Source: Hallella multisaccharivorax DSM 17128 (lineage in GTDB: Bacteria; Bacteroidota; Bacteroidia; Bacteroidales; Bacteroidaceae). Taken from it: 64,000 bases of DNA. The position numbers and the translations under genes were made by a program. Each line of letters opens with the position of its first letter. The stretch's first letter is position 1. The notes beneath the pieces were generated by a model that was not told the origin of the DNA, ran no database searches, and saw only the letters and a list, made by a program, of their open reading frames with translations. Below, piece after piece: positions 49,480 to 58,621 of the stretch. The DNA is taken from NCBI RefSeq assembly GCF_000218235.1, contig NZ_GL945017.1:808040-872039 (forward strand), in the 5' to 3' direction.

Positions 49480-49592
49480 GGCTGGCACGTGTAGGACGTT
49501 TCTCCGGCACGTGCCGTACAGTTCTCCGGCACGTGTCGTACGATGCTCCTGCACGTGCCGTACGATGCTCTGGCACGTGCCGGAGGATCTTT
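49480..49592. repeat. 22-bp dyad array C (CACGTG)
   Basis: Five CACGTG palindromes centred at 49488.5, 49510.5, 49532.5, 49554.5 and 49576.5, exactly 22 bp apart. Most extend to GGCACGTGCC or GGCACGTG. The links are CGTACGATGCTC-like. The array lies between converging genes and ends seven bases before the mutY stop codon. No sequence is shared with arrays A or B. Confidence 0.9.
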
Positions 49593-49598
49593 CTTAGT

Positions 49599-50636
49599 CT
49601 ATAAGAGGTTCCAAATCTTCTCTACTAATCTCGGCACCGCATAGCGGGACAGTTGCGTTTCCGGAATCCAGATATACTCCTCGGGCAGTTGCGGCCGCAC
49701 CGTGGTGTCCAATAGGTAGAAGTCAGCAAGCAGAATGCGGTGGGTCAGCACATGACGCACGCCGGAAGCCAACAGCGTGAGACGACCGTCCCAGGCAGGC
49801 AATGGCGCGTCCTCGAAAATGGGTGGCTCCCAGAGACCCTGCCAGATGTCGCCGGATCCACGGCGGTGAATGGCAGTATAGCCTTGGCAACGGATGTAGA
49901 CATAAGCCATGTGTCGGGTGGTTACCACCGTCTTTTTCTGTTTTACAGGCAGCGTGCTGACGCTGTCGGCTCTTCGGGCTTCACATTCTTCGACAAAGGG
50001 ACAGTCTGAACAGGCCGGTGAGAGAGGCGTGCACTGTGTGGCGCCAAAGTCCATGAGAGCCTGATTGAAGAGGCTTGCCCCACTTATGGTTCCGCCAAGT
50101 GGAGACAGAGCGGAGGACGGAGCTGCTTGGATAAGTTCGTTGGCGAGTGCGGTGAATGTTTTCTTTCCCGCCGTAGTATTGATGGGAGTGTGGAGGTCAT
50201 ACAGTCGTGCGAGTACGCGGTAGACATTGCCGTCCACTGCCGCGGCTTTTATGCCGAAGGCCAACGAGGCGATGGCGGCAGCGGTGTAGTCGCCCACACC
50301 CTTGAGTTGCCGGATTGTCGGGAGCGTCGTAGGAAAATGTCCCCATGCCACAATTTGTCGGGCAGCATAGTGCAGGTTACGCGCCCGGGAATAATAGCCG
50401 AGCCCCTGCCACAGTTTCAGCACCTCGTCCTCGGAAGCAGCGGCAAGTCCTTCAACTGTCGGCCAAGTCTCCATGAAGCGTTGCCAGTAGGCCATGCCTT
50501 GGCTGATGCGTGTCTGTTGCAGAATGATCTCGCTGAGCCAGATGGCATATGGGTCGCGGGTATGCCGCCAGGGCAGGTCACGCCCATGGTTTTCATACCA
50601 GCGCGCCAATAGGGAGAAGAAATGATCAGGATTCAT
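49599..50636 (-). CDS. mutY: A/G-specific adenine DNA glycosylase
   Basis: Removes adenine mispaired with 8-oxoguanine. N-terminal domain: LPWRHTRDPYAIWLSEIILQ with the catalytic Glu, and the helix-hairpin-helix LKGVGDYTAAAIASLAFG followed by the Asp in AVDGNVYRV. The 4Fe-4S cluster ligands are in CTPLSPACSDCPFVEEC (spacing 6-2-5). A C-terminal NUDIX-like domain recognises 8-oxoG. The start at 50636 (MNPDHFFSLL) is preferred over the longer frame, which overlaps a promoter box. Confidence 0.95.
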   Translation of the reverse strand: MNPDHFFSLLARWYENHGRDLPWRHTRDPYAIWLSEIILQQTRISQGMAYWQRFMETWPTVEGLAAASEDEVLKLWQGLGYYSRARNLHYAARQIVAWGHFPTTLPTIRQLKGVGDYTAAAIASLAFGIKAAAVDGNVYRVLARLYDLHTPINTTAGKKTFTALANELIQAAPSSALSPLGGTISGASLFNQALMDFGATQCTPLSPACSDCPFVEECEARRADSVSTLPVKQKKTVVTTRHMAYVYIRCQGYTAIHRRGSGDIWQGLWEPPIFEDAPLPAWDGRLTLLASGVRHVLTHRILLADFYLLDTTVRPQLPEEYIWIPETQLSRYAVPRLVEKIWNLL

Positions 50637-50662
50637 AAAGCGAACGCGAACTAACAGGAATG

Positions 50663-50670
50663 CAAAGCTA
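50663..50670 (-). promoter_or_regulatory. mutY: -7 box of mutY
   Basis: TAGCTTTG on the minus strand, 26 bp upstream of the start. Confidence 0.45.
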
Positions 50671-50795
50671 CTCAATAATTCTTTAAATCCCATGCAATAT
50701 GTGTCAAAAGTGATGGTGGGGGCAATCATGAGATCTTTCCGCTCTCTAAGTGAGTATTCTTTTCAATGGTTATTTAATTCTAATTAACGGGGAGA

Positions 50796-50811
50796 GGTAA
50801 CAATCGTTACC
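50796..50811. promoter_or_regulatory. perfect dyad, likely Crp/Fnr-type operator of hcp
   Basis: GGTAAC-AATC-GTTACC. If intron copy 2 is removed, its centre lies about 42 bp upstream of the expected hcp transcription start, the position used by Crp/Fnr-type activators. HcpR, of that family, activates hcp in related bacteria. Confidence 0.5.
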
Positions 50812-50827
50812 ACTGTCCGCTTTTTTA

Positions 50828-52752
50828 GTATGCTCGGCATGAGTATTGTCTAACGGGTGCAAGTCCCGAGTAAGCCTTAATAGCGGGAATTACATAGCCA
50901 AAGGCAAGGGCGTCCATCGTGAGGTGGAATCTGAAAGAAGCCGGCGGCAAACATCTGACCTAACGAACAGAAACTTCATACAAGGCATATGACCGTGGGT
51001 AAGGTTGCTAAACAAATCAAAGCCCTATAGCTATTCGGAACGGTTGGTGTAAATGAAGTGGGTATAAGATGGAAAGACAATGCCCTTATCCGAGGAGGTC
51101 TCACGGACACTTCAAATAGTTTTTTTTACGAAAGAAGTGGAGTAAAGCTTGCCGTGAGAAGTCAGCAGACGCCATAGTAGTGCAATACTCGATAACGTTG
51201 CATGAAGGGCTGAACCTAACAATCAAGCGATAGTAATTGAAACATACCTCATGAAGGAAAGAATGCAGAAAACATTATCCCAAGTTAATGGCTGCCCCCA
51301 AAGAGATAGGTCGGAAACCGAATGGTATGGGGGAGTGCAGACCTACATGTGGATGTGTGAAGACAACATCGTGGAAGTACCATTCGACAAGGAACACCTT
51401 TTCGAGCAAATCCTTAGCCCTTCAAATCTCAACCGAGCCTACAAGGCAGTTATGAGAAACAAAGGCTGTGGTGGTATCGACAAGATGTCGTGTGAGCAGT
51501 TGCTCCCATGGCTATTGACCAATAAGGACTTGCTCATCCGTTCCTTGATGGACGGCTCTTACCGTCCAAACCCAGTGAAAAGGGTAGAAATACCCAAAGA
51601 CAATGGCAAGATGCGCCTGTTGGGAATACCTACAGTAGTAGACCGTTTGGTGCAACAAGCCATAAACCAAGTATTGACCCCCATCTATGAGAACCAATTT
51701 TCCAAGACGAGCTACGGCTTCCGTCCGAGAAGAGGATGCCATGACGCAATACGAGGAGCGCAAAGTATAATTAATGAAGGCTACATATATGTAGTAGACC
51801 TTGACCTTGAACGCTTCTTCGATACCGTGAGCCATAGCAGACTCATAGAAATTCTCAGCCGTACGATAAAAAGACGGCAGAGTGGTCAGTCTTATACACA
51901 AATATCTCCGAAGTGGTGTAATGAACAAAGGCTTGTTTGAAGCGAGCGAAGAGGGAACTCCCCCAAGGAGGACCGCTAAGTCCGTTGTTGAGTAACATCA
52001 TACTCAACGAATTGGACAAAGAACTTGAACGCAGAGGGCTTCCCTTTGTACGCTATGCCGATGACTCGATGATATTCTGTAAGTCCAAAAGGGCTGCAAT
52101 GCGAGTGAAGGAGTCTATAACCCGATTTATAGAAAATGTTCTATATCTCAGAGTCAACAAGGAAAAGACCGTAGTGTCGTATGTACGTGGAGTGAAATAT
52201 CTGGGCTACTCCTTTTATGTGATGAAAGGCAAATGCCAACTCACTGTGCACCCAAAATCCAAAGCCAAGATGAAGTCAAGGTTGAAAGAACTGACAAGTC
52301 GCAGCAATGGATGGGGATATGCCAAGAGAAAGCAAAAGCTGAAAGAATACATAAGAGGGTGGGTTGGCTATTATCACCTTGCCAATATGAAGCGTCTCTT
52401 GCTTGAAACAGACGAATGGTTAAGACGTAGAATACGCATGTGTATATGGAAAGCTTGGAAGAAAGTCAAGACAAAAGTGGCAAACCTCATTAGATGTGGT
52501 ATTAATAAATACCAAGCATACGAATGGGGTAATACTCGTAAGGGTTATTGGCATATAGCTAATAGTCCTATTTTAGCAACTGCAATAAGTAACAACAATC
52601 TACGTGCAGCAGGGTATGCTACTTTAATGGGGACGTATCTCGAATGGCACCCCAAAATAGGAACCGCCGTATGCGGGACCGCATGTACGGTGGTGTGAGA
52701 GGTCGGAAAACGAAAGTAGGAAGAAAACTACTTCGTTTTCCTCCTACTCGAT
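50828..52752 (+). mobile_element. group II intron, copy 2 (maturase frameshifted)
   Basis: Matches copy 1 over its whole length, 1,925 bp. Differences seen: the T run before the ORF is 8 rather than 9, one A is added in an A4 run (about 51869), one C is added in a C4 run (about 51961), and one A-to-G change gives Lys to Arg. The 5' flank is CCGCTTTTTTA and the 3' flank TTACCG. It sits between the dyad at 50796 and the -7 box of hcp at 52759. Confidence 0.9.
51251..52698 (+). pseudogene. ltrA: frameshifted intron maturase
   Basis: The same maturase as at 7233, broken by two single-base insertions in homopolymers. The first frame runs 51251-51940 and goes wrong after ILSRTIK. The second frame takes over before PQGGPLSPLLSNI and runs to 52698. 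The two insertions net +2, so frame is not restored. It should be inactive in cis; intact copies could act in trans. Sequencing error in homopolymers cannot be ruled out, although the extra base substitution shows the copy has truly diverged. Confidence 0.9.
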
Positions 52753-52758
52753 TTACCG

Positions 52759-52766
52759 TACCTTTG
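52759..52766 (+). promoter_or_regulatory. hcp: -7 box of hcp, next to the intron end
   Basis: TACCTTTG fits the -7 consensus and lies six bases after the intron 3' end and 41 bases before the ATG. Upstream promoter DNA is now intron sequence. Confidence 0.55.
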
Positions 52767-52807
52767 CATCCACAACAACGAATAAAAACTATCATCAAGA
52801 AAAAAGA

Positions 52808-54451
52808 ATGGAAAATATGTTTTGCTTTCAATGCCAGGAAACGGCAAAGGGAACGGGTTGTACTGTACGTGGTGTATGTGGTAAACTGCCGGAGACCAGC
52901 CGCTGGATGGACTTGCTGTTGAGCGTGGTCCGTGGTGTGGGCACCATCTATCACTCGCTTTTGGAGAGTGGTGCAGAAGACGATGTGACTGTCGACGACT
53001 TTATCATCGACGCGCTCTTTGCTACTATTACCAATGCCAACTTCGACGATGCTGCCTTGCTTGCCAAGGTTGACACGGGCATCGCCATCAAGAAGCGTCT
53101 GCTGAATGTGGCTGCAGAGCGTGGTCTCAGTCTCCCTGACTGCCAGGAAGTCAGGTGGGGCGGCGAGAAGGCCGACTATGAGGCAGAAGGTAACAGGGAG
53201 ACTGTGCTGCGCGAAAAAGACGAGGACATCCGCTCGCTTAAGGAGACCATCGTCCTCGGACTGAAAGGCATGGCTGCCTATTATGAGCATGCGGCCCGTC
53301 TGGGTCAGCGTGATGCAGGCATTATCCGCTTCATGACAGAGGCATTAGCAGGCATCACATCGCCCCATGCCACACAGGGTGAGCTGCTGCAACTGTTGCT
53401 CACCACGGGAAAGTATGGCGTGGACGTGATGGCTCTGCTCGACAAGGCCAATACTTCGGCGTATGGCAATCCTGAGCTCACCAAGGTGAACATCGGTGTG
53501 GGCAAGCGCCCCGGCATCCTCATCAGCGGGCACGACCTGCACGACATTGCTGATCTGTTAGAGCAGACCGAGGGTACCGGCATCGATGTCTATACTCATG
53601 GAGAGATGCTGCCGGCGCACTACTACCCGGCGCTGAAGAAATACAAGCACCTCGTGGGTAATTATGGCAATGCCTGGTGGAAGCAGAAAGAAGAATTTGC
53701 CCATTTCAACGGACCAATCGTGTTCACTACCAACTGCATCGTGCCGCCTTCACCGACAGCCAACTACGCCGGTCGTGTGTTTACGTCCAACTCTACTGGT
53801 TATCCGGGTTGGAAGTATATCGCCACGAAGGCCGACGGCCATAAGGACTTTTCCGAGGTGATTGAGATGGCCCGTCATTGTGCCGCGCCTGAGGAGATAG
53901 AGCATGGAGAGATTGTGGGAGGGTTCGCTCACAACCAGGTATTTGCCCTTGCCGATAAGGTGGTAGAGGCGGTGAAGAGTGGCGCTATCCGTAAGTTCGT
54001 GGTCATGAGTGGTTGCGACGGGCGCATGAAGAGCCGCAATTATTATACAGAATTTGCCCAGACACTGCCCAAGGACGTCGTCATCCTGACCTCGGGATGT
54101 GCCAAATACAAATATAACAAGCTGCCGCTCGGCGACATTAACGGCATTCCTCGTGTGCTTGATGCCGGACAATGCAACGACAGTTATTCTTGGGCGGTAG
54201 TGGCCTTGAAGCTGAAAGAGATCTTCGGTGCGGCCGACATCAACGACCTGCCCATTTCCTTCAACATCGCATGGTATGAGCAGAAAGCGGTCATCGTGTT
54301 GCTTGCCCTGTTGAGCCTTGGCGTAAAGAACATCCATATCGGTCCCACGCTGCCTGCCTTCATTTCTCCTGACGTGCTGAAAGTATTGCAGGAAGGCTTC
54401 GGCCTCGGTACGATCTCTACCGTTGATGAGGACATGAAGATCATGGGTTGA
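52808..54451 (+). CDS. hcp: hydroxylamine reductase (hybrid-cluster protein)
   Basis: A 547-residue cytosolic iron-sulfur protein that reduces hydroxylamine and, in vivo, nitric oxide, protecting against nitrosative stress. The N-terminal cluster motif [13 protein letters not shown]...CG is present. Hybrid-cluster ligands are expected in [26 protein letters not shown] and the late [11 protein letters not shown]. The N-terminal region is of the short (anaerobe) type. A perfect 18-bp terminator stem follows. Group II intron copy 2 lies in its promoter region. Confidence 0.97.
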   Translation: MENMFCFQCQETAKGTGCTVRGVCGKLPETSRWMDLLLSVVRGVGTIYHSLLESGAEDDVTVDDFIIDALFATITNANFDDAALLAKVDTGIAIKKRLLNVAAERGLSLPDCQEVRWGGEKADYEAEGNRETVLREKDEDIRSLKETIVLGLKGMAAYYEHAARLGQRDAGIIRFMTEALAGITSPHATQGELLQLLLTTGKYGVDVMALLDKANTSAYGNPELTKVNIGVGKRPGILISGHDLHDIADLLEQTEGTGIDVYTHGEMLPAHYYPALKKYKHLVGNYGNAWWKQKEEFAHFNGPIVFTTNCIVPPSPTANYAGRVFTSNSTGYPGWKYIATKADGHKDFSEVIEMARHCAAPEEIEHGEIVGGFAHNQVFALADKVVEAVKSGAIRKFVVMSGCDGRMKSRNYYTEFAQTLPKDVVILTSGCAKYKYNKLPLGDINGIPRVLDAGQCNDSYSWAVVALKLKEIFGAADINDLPISFNIAWYEQKAVIVLLALLSLGVKNIHIGPTLPAFISPDVLKVLQEGFGLGTISTVDEDMKIMG

Positions 54452-54455
54452 CAAT

Positions 54456-54526
54456 GAAAACAGCCATCGTTTGGAATGACAGCAGCAGTTTAACTGTATT
54501 CAAACGATGGCTGTTTTCTTTTTTGA
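54456..54526 (+). terminator. hcp terminator
   Basis: A perfect 18-bp stem (54456-54473 with 54501-54518), 27-base loop, followed by a T-rich run TTTTTT. Confidence 0.8.
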
Positions 54527-54543
54527 ATCCCTTCAACGTCCGC

Positions 54544-56508
54544 TTACAGCAACTTGTCGATGTCCACTGAGAGGCCGACCATGAAGTTGGTACCATCGGT
54601 GAGCGGAGCGTTGAGATAATAATACTTTGGTTTGTAGTTGAGCAGGTTATCGACAGTGAGGTTGAGTTTTATGGCTTTTCCGACACGGTTGCTCACCAGA
54701 AGTTTCCACAGGGTGTAGGCGGGATAGCTCACTGTGGCCGTGCCCTGGGAGATGTCGTAGTAGTTGACATACTCCACGTTGTCTACGCCAGACACGGCCT
54801 TTCCGTCAATCATGACATTGATACCGTACCATTTGCTGAAGTTATGCTCCCAGTCAGCATGGAGATTGACGGCGTGCTTGCGTGCGGGAATATACTCATT
54901 GTTGGCGGTTTTGCCGTCTTTGTCGTTGGGTATGCGTTCGTCGGTGTAGGCGTAAGCGATGCTTGCGGAGAGTCCGTTACGCCAGTGTCCTTTCACGGAG
55001 GCCTCGAATCCGTTGACCGAATGGGATGCGAGGTTGACGTAAGGCAGCGTAGGCGTGCGGTCAGACGGTGAGGCATAGTAGGGCACGCCCGACGCGATTT
55101 TGTCCTTCACGTGGTTGTGATAGCCGTTGAGCAGGAACTCGAGGTAGTGCCAACGGTATTCGAGCGAGAGGTTGAAATTGTCGCTATACTCAGGCTTGAG
55201 GTTGGGATTGCCTTGGATGAGCCAAATACCGGCGGCATCGTACTGATAGTATTTCTCTTTGAGTGAGGGTGCACGGAAGCCCATGCCGTAGCCGAAACGC
55301 ACGTTGAGGCCTTTGAGCGGCGTGTGTCGGACACTGAGTTTAGGGGTGAGGCGCTGCAGTGAAGTGCCGTCGGAGAAATAGTCGTAGCGCAGGGCTGCCA
55401 CAATTTCCCAGATCTTATTGAGCTCGCCGTCGTATTGCGCGAAGGCGTCGAAGCTGTCCTGATGGTGCGCTCCCTCACCGAGACGGTTGTCTTTCAGGTA
55501 GTCGTACATGTAGTCGGAGCCCACGGTGAGAATGTTTCCCTTGGCGAAAGTGTGGTTGTAGAGCAGTCGGAAAGCGTTTTGCACGTTGGAGTAATAGCGT
55601 ATGTCGAGCTTGCTTGAACTCTGAAAGTTCGATTTGTCGTACTGGTCAAAGGAGTAGCTGCCGTAGAGATAGTCGTTCTTGGCTGCCTGCCATTCTCCTC
55701 GGAGCCCGCCGCTGTAGTCGCGGTATCGCTCCGGAGTGTCGGCCGACCGCTTTGTTTGCCGATAGAAATAGCTGGCCCGTCCGCTGAGCTTGAAGTCCTT
55801 CACGGGCCGGAAAGCAAGCTGTTCCTTAAAGTTGTAGGTGTTGTCACCGTAGATGGTGGCGAAGACACGGGTCATGGGATTGGCCGCGCTCTGCACGTCA
55901 TAGTTGTCGCTGCTGGTCCGGCTGAAGTCGAAAATGTTGGCCCATTTGTGGTTACCCTGCTGCCAAGTGAGTCCGTATCGCTGGCTATTGTGCTTGCCTA
56001 ATCGTGTGTTGACGTTGAGGCGGAAGGGCTTGTCGTTGGTTTTGGTGATGATGTTGATAACGCCCCCGCTGGCATTGCTGCCGTAGAGTGCGGAGACGGG
56101 GCCTTTCACGATTTCGATGTGGTCTACATTGCTTAAGGTGAGACGGTCGAAATCGACATTGTCCATGGTCTCTCCGGCCAGCCGTTCACCATCGACGAGG
56201 ATGAGCATGCTCTGTCCACCGAAGCCGGAAAAGTTCATATGGCGTTGCTGATTCATGGAGTAGGAGAACTCCACGCCGGGGATATTCTGCTTGAGAACGT
56301 CCTGTAGGGTGGTGGCATCAGCCTTCTCTATCTCGGCATGACTGATGACGCGGGTGAGCACCGGCGTGTTGAGCAGCGTCTTTGGCGTACGTGTACCGGT
56401 GACAACCACTTGGTTGAGATCGTCGGCGGTAATCAGTGTATCGGTCTGAGCAGCAAGGGCAAGCGGTGTCATTGCCATGAGGAAGGATGCATATATTGTC
56501 TTGTTCAT
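54544..56508 (-). CDS. TonB-dependent outer-membrane receptor, HmuR-like
   Basis: A 654-residue receptor with a signal peptide (ends ALAAQ). The TonB-box-like NQVVVTGTR follows near residue 32, then the plug domain (about 45-155, GVEFSYSM to GGVINIITKT) and a beta-barrel ending in LSVDIDKLL. FRAP (411-414) and NPNL (434-437) boxes match the haem-receptor pattern, but the His usually found between them is absent. It lies 18 bp downstream of an HmuY-like lipoprotein gene, which favours a haem role. BtuB-type transport of another ligand cannot be excluded. Confidence 0.85.
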   Translation of the reverse strand: MNKTIYASFLMAMTPLALAAQTDTLITADDLNQVVVTGTRTPKTLLNTPVLTRVISHAEIEKADATTLQDVLKQNIPGVEFSYSMNQQRHMNFSGFGGQSMLILVDGERLAGETMDNVDFDRLTLSNVDHIEIVKGPVSALYGSNASGGVINIITKTNDKPFRLNVNTRLGKHNSQRYGLTWQQGNHKWANIFDFSRTSSDNYDVQSAANPMTRVFATIYGDNTYNFKEQLAFRPVKDFKLSGRASYFYRQTKRSADTPERYRDYSGGLRGEWQAAKNDYLYGSYSFDQYDKSNFQSSSKLDIRYYSNVQNAFRLLYNHTFAKGNILTVGSDYMYDYLKDNRLGEGAHHQDSFDAFAQYDGELNKIWEIVAALRYDYFSDGTSLQRLTPKLSVRHTPLKGLNVRFGYGMGFRAPSLKEKYYQYDAAGIWLIQGNPNLKPEYSDNFNLSLEYRWHYLEFLLNGYHNHVKDKIASGVPYYASPSDRTPTLPYVNLASHSVNGFEASVKGHWRNGLSASIAYAYTDERIPNDKDGKTANNEYIPARKHAVNLHADWEHNFSKWYGINVMIDGKAVSGVDNVEYVNYYDISQGTATVSYPAYTLWKLLVSNRVGKAIKLNLTVDNLLNYKPKYYYLNAPLTDGTNFMVGLSVDIDKLL

Positions 56509-56526
56509 AGTGGCCTAACGGTGAGG

Positions 56527-57327
56527 TTAGTAGGGGTATTTGTAGTTGATGGTGAGAAATCCCTTCCCGCCGTCGGGGCTGAGATAGTTCTGCAGCTGCA
56601 CGGCGACATAGCGTCCGCTCTTGAGGCGGATGAGATAGACGTGCGAGTCGAGCGTGAAGGTGGGGGGTATGGCTTTAATCTCCACTTCCAGCCATGACGA
56701 GAGCACCTTGTTTATTTTGATGCCCTGACAGCCGAGCAGCTTGTTGAGCTCCTCTGACTGATCAGCCCACACGTTGTTCTCTGACCACTCGTCGGGCGTG
56801 AACGCCATGCCGGAGAAGTCGGCAGAGGAGGCTGGCAGGTCATCGAGACTGGTGTAGCTGGTCCTGAGCACGGCACCACCGTTGGTGCGCGCGTCGGCAT
56901 AATGGATGGCAATGTCCCATTGGCCGGGTTCGGACTGTGGGGCTGTCGGCGTGAAGGCTCTGTACTCGTTGACCGACAAGCCTTGTCCGAACACATCATA
57001 CCAGTAGGTGTAAAGCCCCGTAGTGCCTTTGGCCGGATGCGTGGTGGTCTTCTCTCCGGTGGGATCCATAGGGATGGGGTAGGGAGTGAAGTGGGTTTGC
57101 GCATATTTCAGCTTAGTCATGTCGCCCTGTTCACGCAGCATCTCCAGGGAGTCGAAAGAGATATAGTACCAGTTCTGCCAACTTGTGGCGTCCATGTAGA
57201 GCTGCGACTCTTTGTCCAGCGGACTGTCCGTGCCTCTGGCTTCATCATAAACCGATGAGAACAGGCCTGTGCACGATGTCGTTAGCAGGATGAGATATGC
57301 GGCGAGAGCATGGGGAAATATTTTCAT
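56527..57327 (-). CDS. HmuY family lipoprotein (haem-binding candidate)
   Basis: A 266-residue lipoprotein with signal MKIFPHALAAYLILLTTSC (modified Cys19). SQLYMDATSWQNWYYISFDS and the repeated Trp/Tyr strands, NGGAVLRTSYTSLDDLP and YVAVQLQNYLSPDG match the HmuY fold, which takes haem at the surface and gives it to the receptor. Haem-ligating residues vary among HmuY homologues and I cannot place them. First gene of a two-gene unit with the receptor; the hmuSTUV genes seen elsewhere are not present. Confidence 0.8.
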   Translation of the reverse strand: MKIFPHALAAYLILLTTSCTGLFSSVYDEARGTDSPLDKESQLYMDATSWQNWYYISFDSLEMLREQGDMTKLKYAQTHFTPYPIPMDPTGEKTTTHPAKGTTGLYTYWYDVFGQGLSVNEYRAFTPTAPQSEPGQWDIAIHYADARTNGGAVLRTSYTSLDDLPASSADFSGMAFTPDEWSENNVWADQSEELNKLLGCQGIKINKVLSSWLEVEIKAIPPTFTLDSHVYLIRLKSGRYVAVQLQNYLSPDGGKGFLTINYKYPY

Positions 57328-57358
57328 GATAAGGCGTGAATTTGTGTGTTTTGCGTTA

Positions 57359-57366
57359 CAAAGTTA
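57359..57366 (-). promoter_or_regulatory. -7 box of the hmuY/hmuR-like unit
   Basis: TAACTTTG on the minus strand, 31 bp upstream of the start. No Fur-like dyad was recognised nearby. Confidence 0.5.
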
Positions 57367-57379
57367 CGGCTATTTTATT

Positions 57380-57387
57380 TAATTTTG
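57380..57387 (+). promoter_or_regulatory. -7 box of the pyrophosphatase gene
   Basis: TAATTTTG, 28 bp upstream of the start at 57416, divergent from the box at 57359. Confidence 0.5.
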
Positions 57388-57415
57388 TACATAAATAATA
57401 GTAATCGCCTTTTTT

Positions 57416-58621
57416 ATGTCGAAAAGAATACATTCATGCCTGATGTCATTGGTTTGTTATCTCATGATTTCCATGCCTTCCCAATGTCGTCGCACCACTG
57501 TCCTCATCTCCTTCGACGGCTTCCGATGGGATTATCCTCAATACTACGCCACGCCTTTTCTTGACCGCATGGCGGCTGATGGCGTGAGCTGTACGCTCAT
57601 TCCTTCCTTCCCCTCGAAGACCTTCCCCAATCACTATACGCTTGCTACGGGGCTGCGTCCGGAGCGTCATGGCATCATCGCCAACAGCTTTCGCGACAGG
57701 GCGACAGGCGAGCGGTTCTCGTTGGGCAACTCCAAGACGAAGTTCGCCCCGCGCTTCTATCATGGCGAGCCGTTATGGCTCACGGCCCAGCGACAGGGCC
57801 TGCATACGGCTGTTTTCTATTGGCCTGGATCGGATGTTGCTGTGAATGGGAAATATCCCGACGTGTGGCACCGCTACGACGAGAAGCCGCACATGACTTT
57901 CGCCCAGCGTGCAGACAGCATCTTTGCCTATCTGAGGAAGAAAGACGCGCCCGACTTGATCATGGCTTATTTTGAGGAGCCTGATGCCAGTGGCCACGAC
58001 TTTGGACCGCAGTCGCACCAGGTGCAGCATGCCGTGGAAGCGATGGACTCGCTGCTCGAATCCTTGTGGAAGCGCATTGTCAAGGCGGGGATGAAGGACG
58101 ACGTCAACCTCGTGGTGGTCTCCGACCACGGCATGACCTGGTTCACTCCTTCACGCTGTATCCACCCGTCCGACTATCTTCATAAAAACTGGTATGTGTC
58201 TTTGGAGGGCAACTTGCCCTGCAATGTCTACGCGCCGGAGCGATGGCAGCAGGACAGTATCGTGAGCGCTTTGGCCAAGGTGCCGCACTTGCACGCATGG
58301 CGTAAGGCAGACATACCACAGTATCTTCACTATCAGGCTGATGCCAATATCGGTGACGTGCTGGTGCTGCCTGATGAGGGCTGGCTCTTCGATGACGGCC
58401 ATCCCCACGACGGCGGCACGCATGGCTTCGATCCGATGTACAGCGATATGCAGGCCGTGTTCAGGGCCTGGGGACCAGGCCTCTGCCGAAAAGTGAACCT
58501 TGGACAGCTCGACAATACGGCCGTTTATCCGTTCGTCTGCCGCCTGTTGGGCATCAAGCCGGCAGCAAACGACGGCGAGGAGGCGTTCTCTTTCATCAAG
58601 GGTATTGCCTTTCAACCGTAA
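57416..58621 (+). CDS. nucleotide pyrophosphatase/phosphodiesterase (NPP) family protein
   Basis: A 401-residue exported enzyme of the alkaline phosphatase superfamily. The N-terminal hydrophobic stretch (SCLMSLVCYLMISM) acts as signal. Metal and catalytic sites are visible: Asp34 in ISFDGFRWDY, nucleophile Thr69 in SFPSKTFPNHYTL, EEPDASGHDFGP, VVSDHGM and HGFDP. It likely hydrolyses nucleotides or phosphodiesters in the periplasm. The last codon and TAA stop come from a degenerate first unit of repeat array A5. The protein still reaches the family's usual end (LLGIKPAANDG). Confidence 0.92.
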   Translation: MSKRIHSCLMSLVCYLMISMPSQCRRTTVLISFDGFRWDYPQYYATPFLDRMAADGVSCTLIPSFPSKTFPNHYTLATGLRPERHGIIANSFRDRATGERFSLGNSKTKFAPRFYHGEPLWLTAQRQGLHTAVFYWPGSDVAVNGKYPDVWHRYDEKPHMTFAQRADSIFAYLRKKDAPDLIMAYFEEPDASGHDFGPQSHQVQHAVEAMDSLLESLWKRIVKAGMKDDVNLVVVSDHGMTWFTPSRCIHPSDYLHKNWYVSLEGNLPCNVYAPERWQQDSIVSALAKVPHLHAWRKADIPQYLHYQADANIGDVLVLPDEGWLFDDGHPHDGGTHGFDPMYSDMQAVFRAWGPGLCRKVNLGQLDNTAVYPFVCRLLGIKPAANDGEEAFSFIKGIAFQP

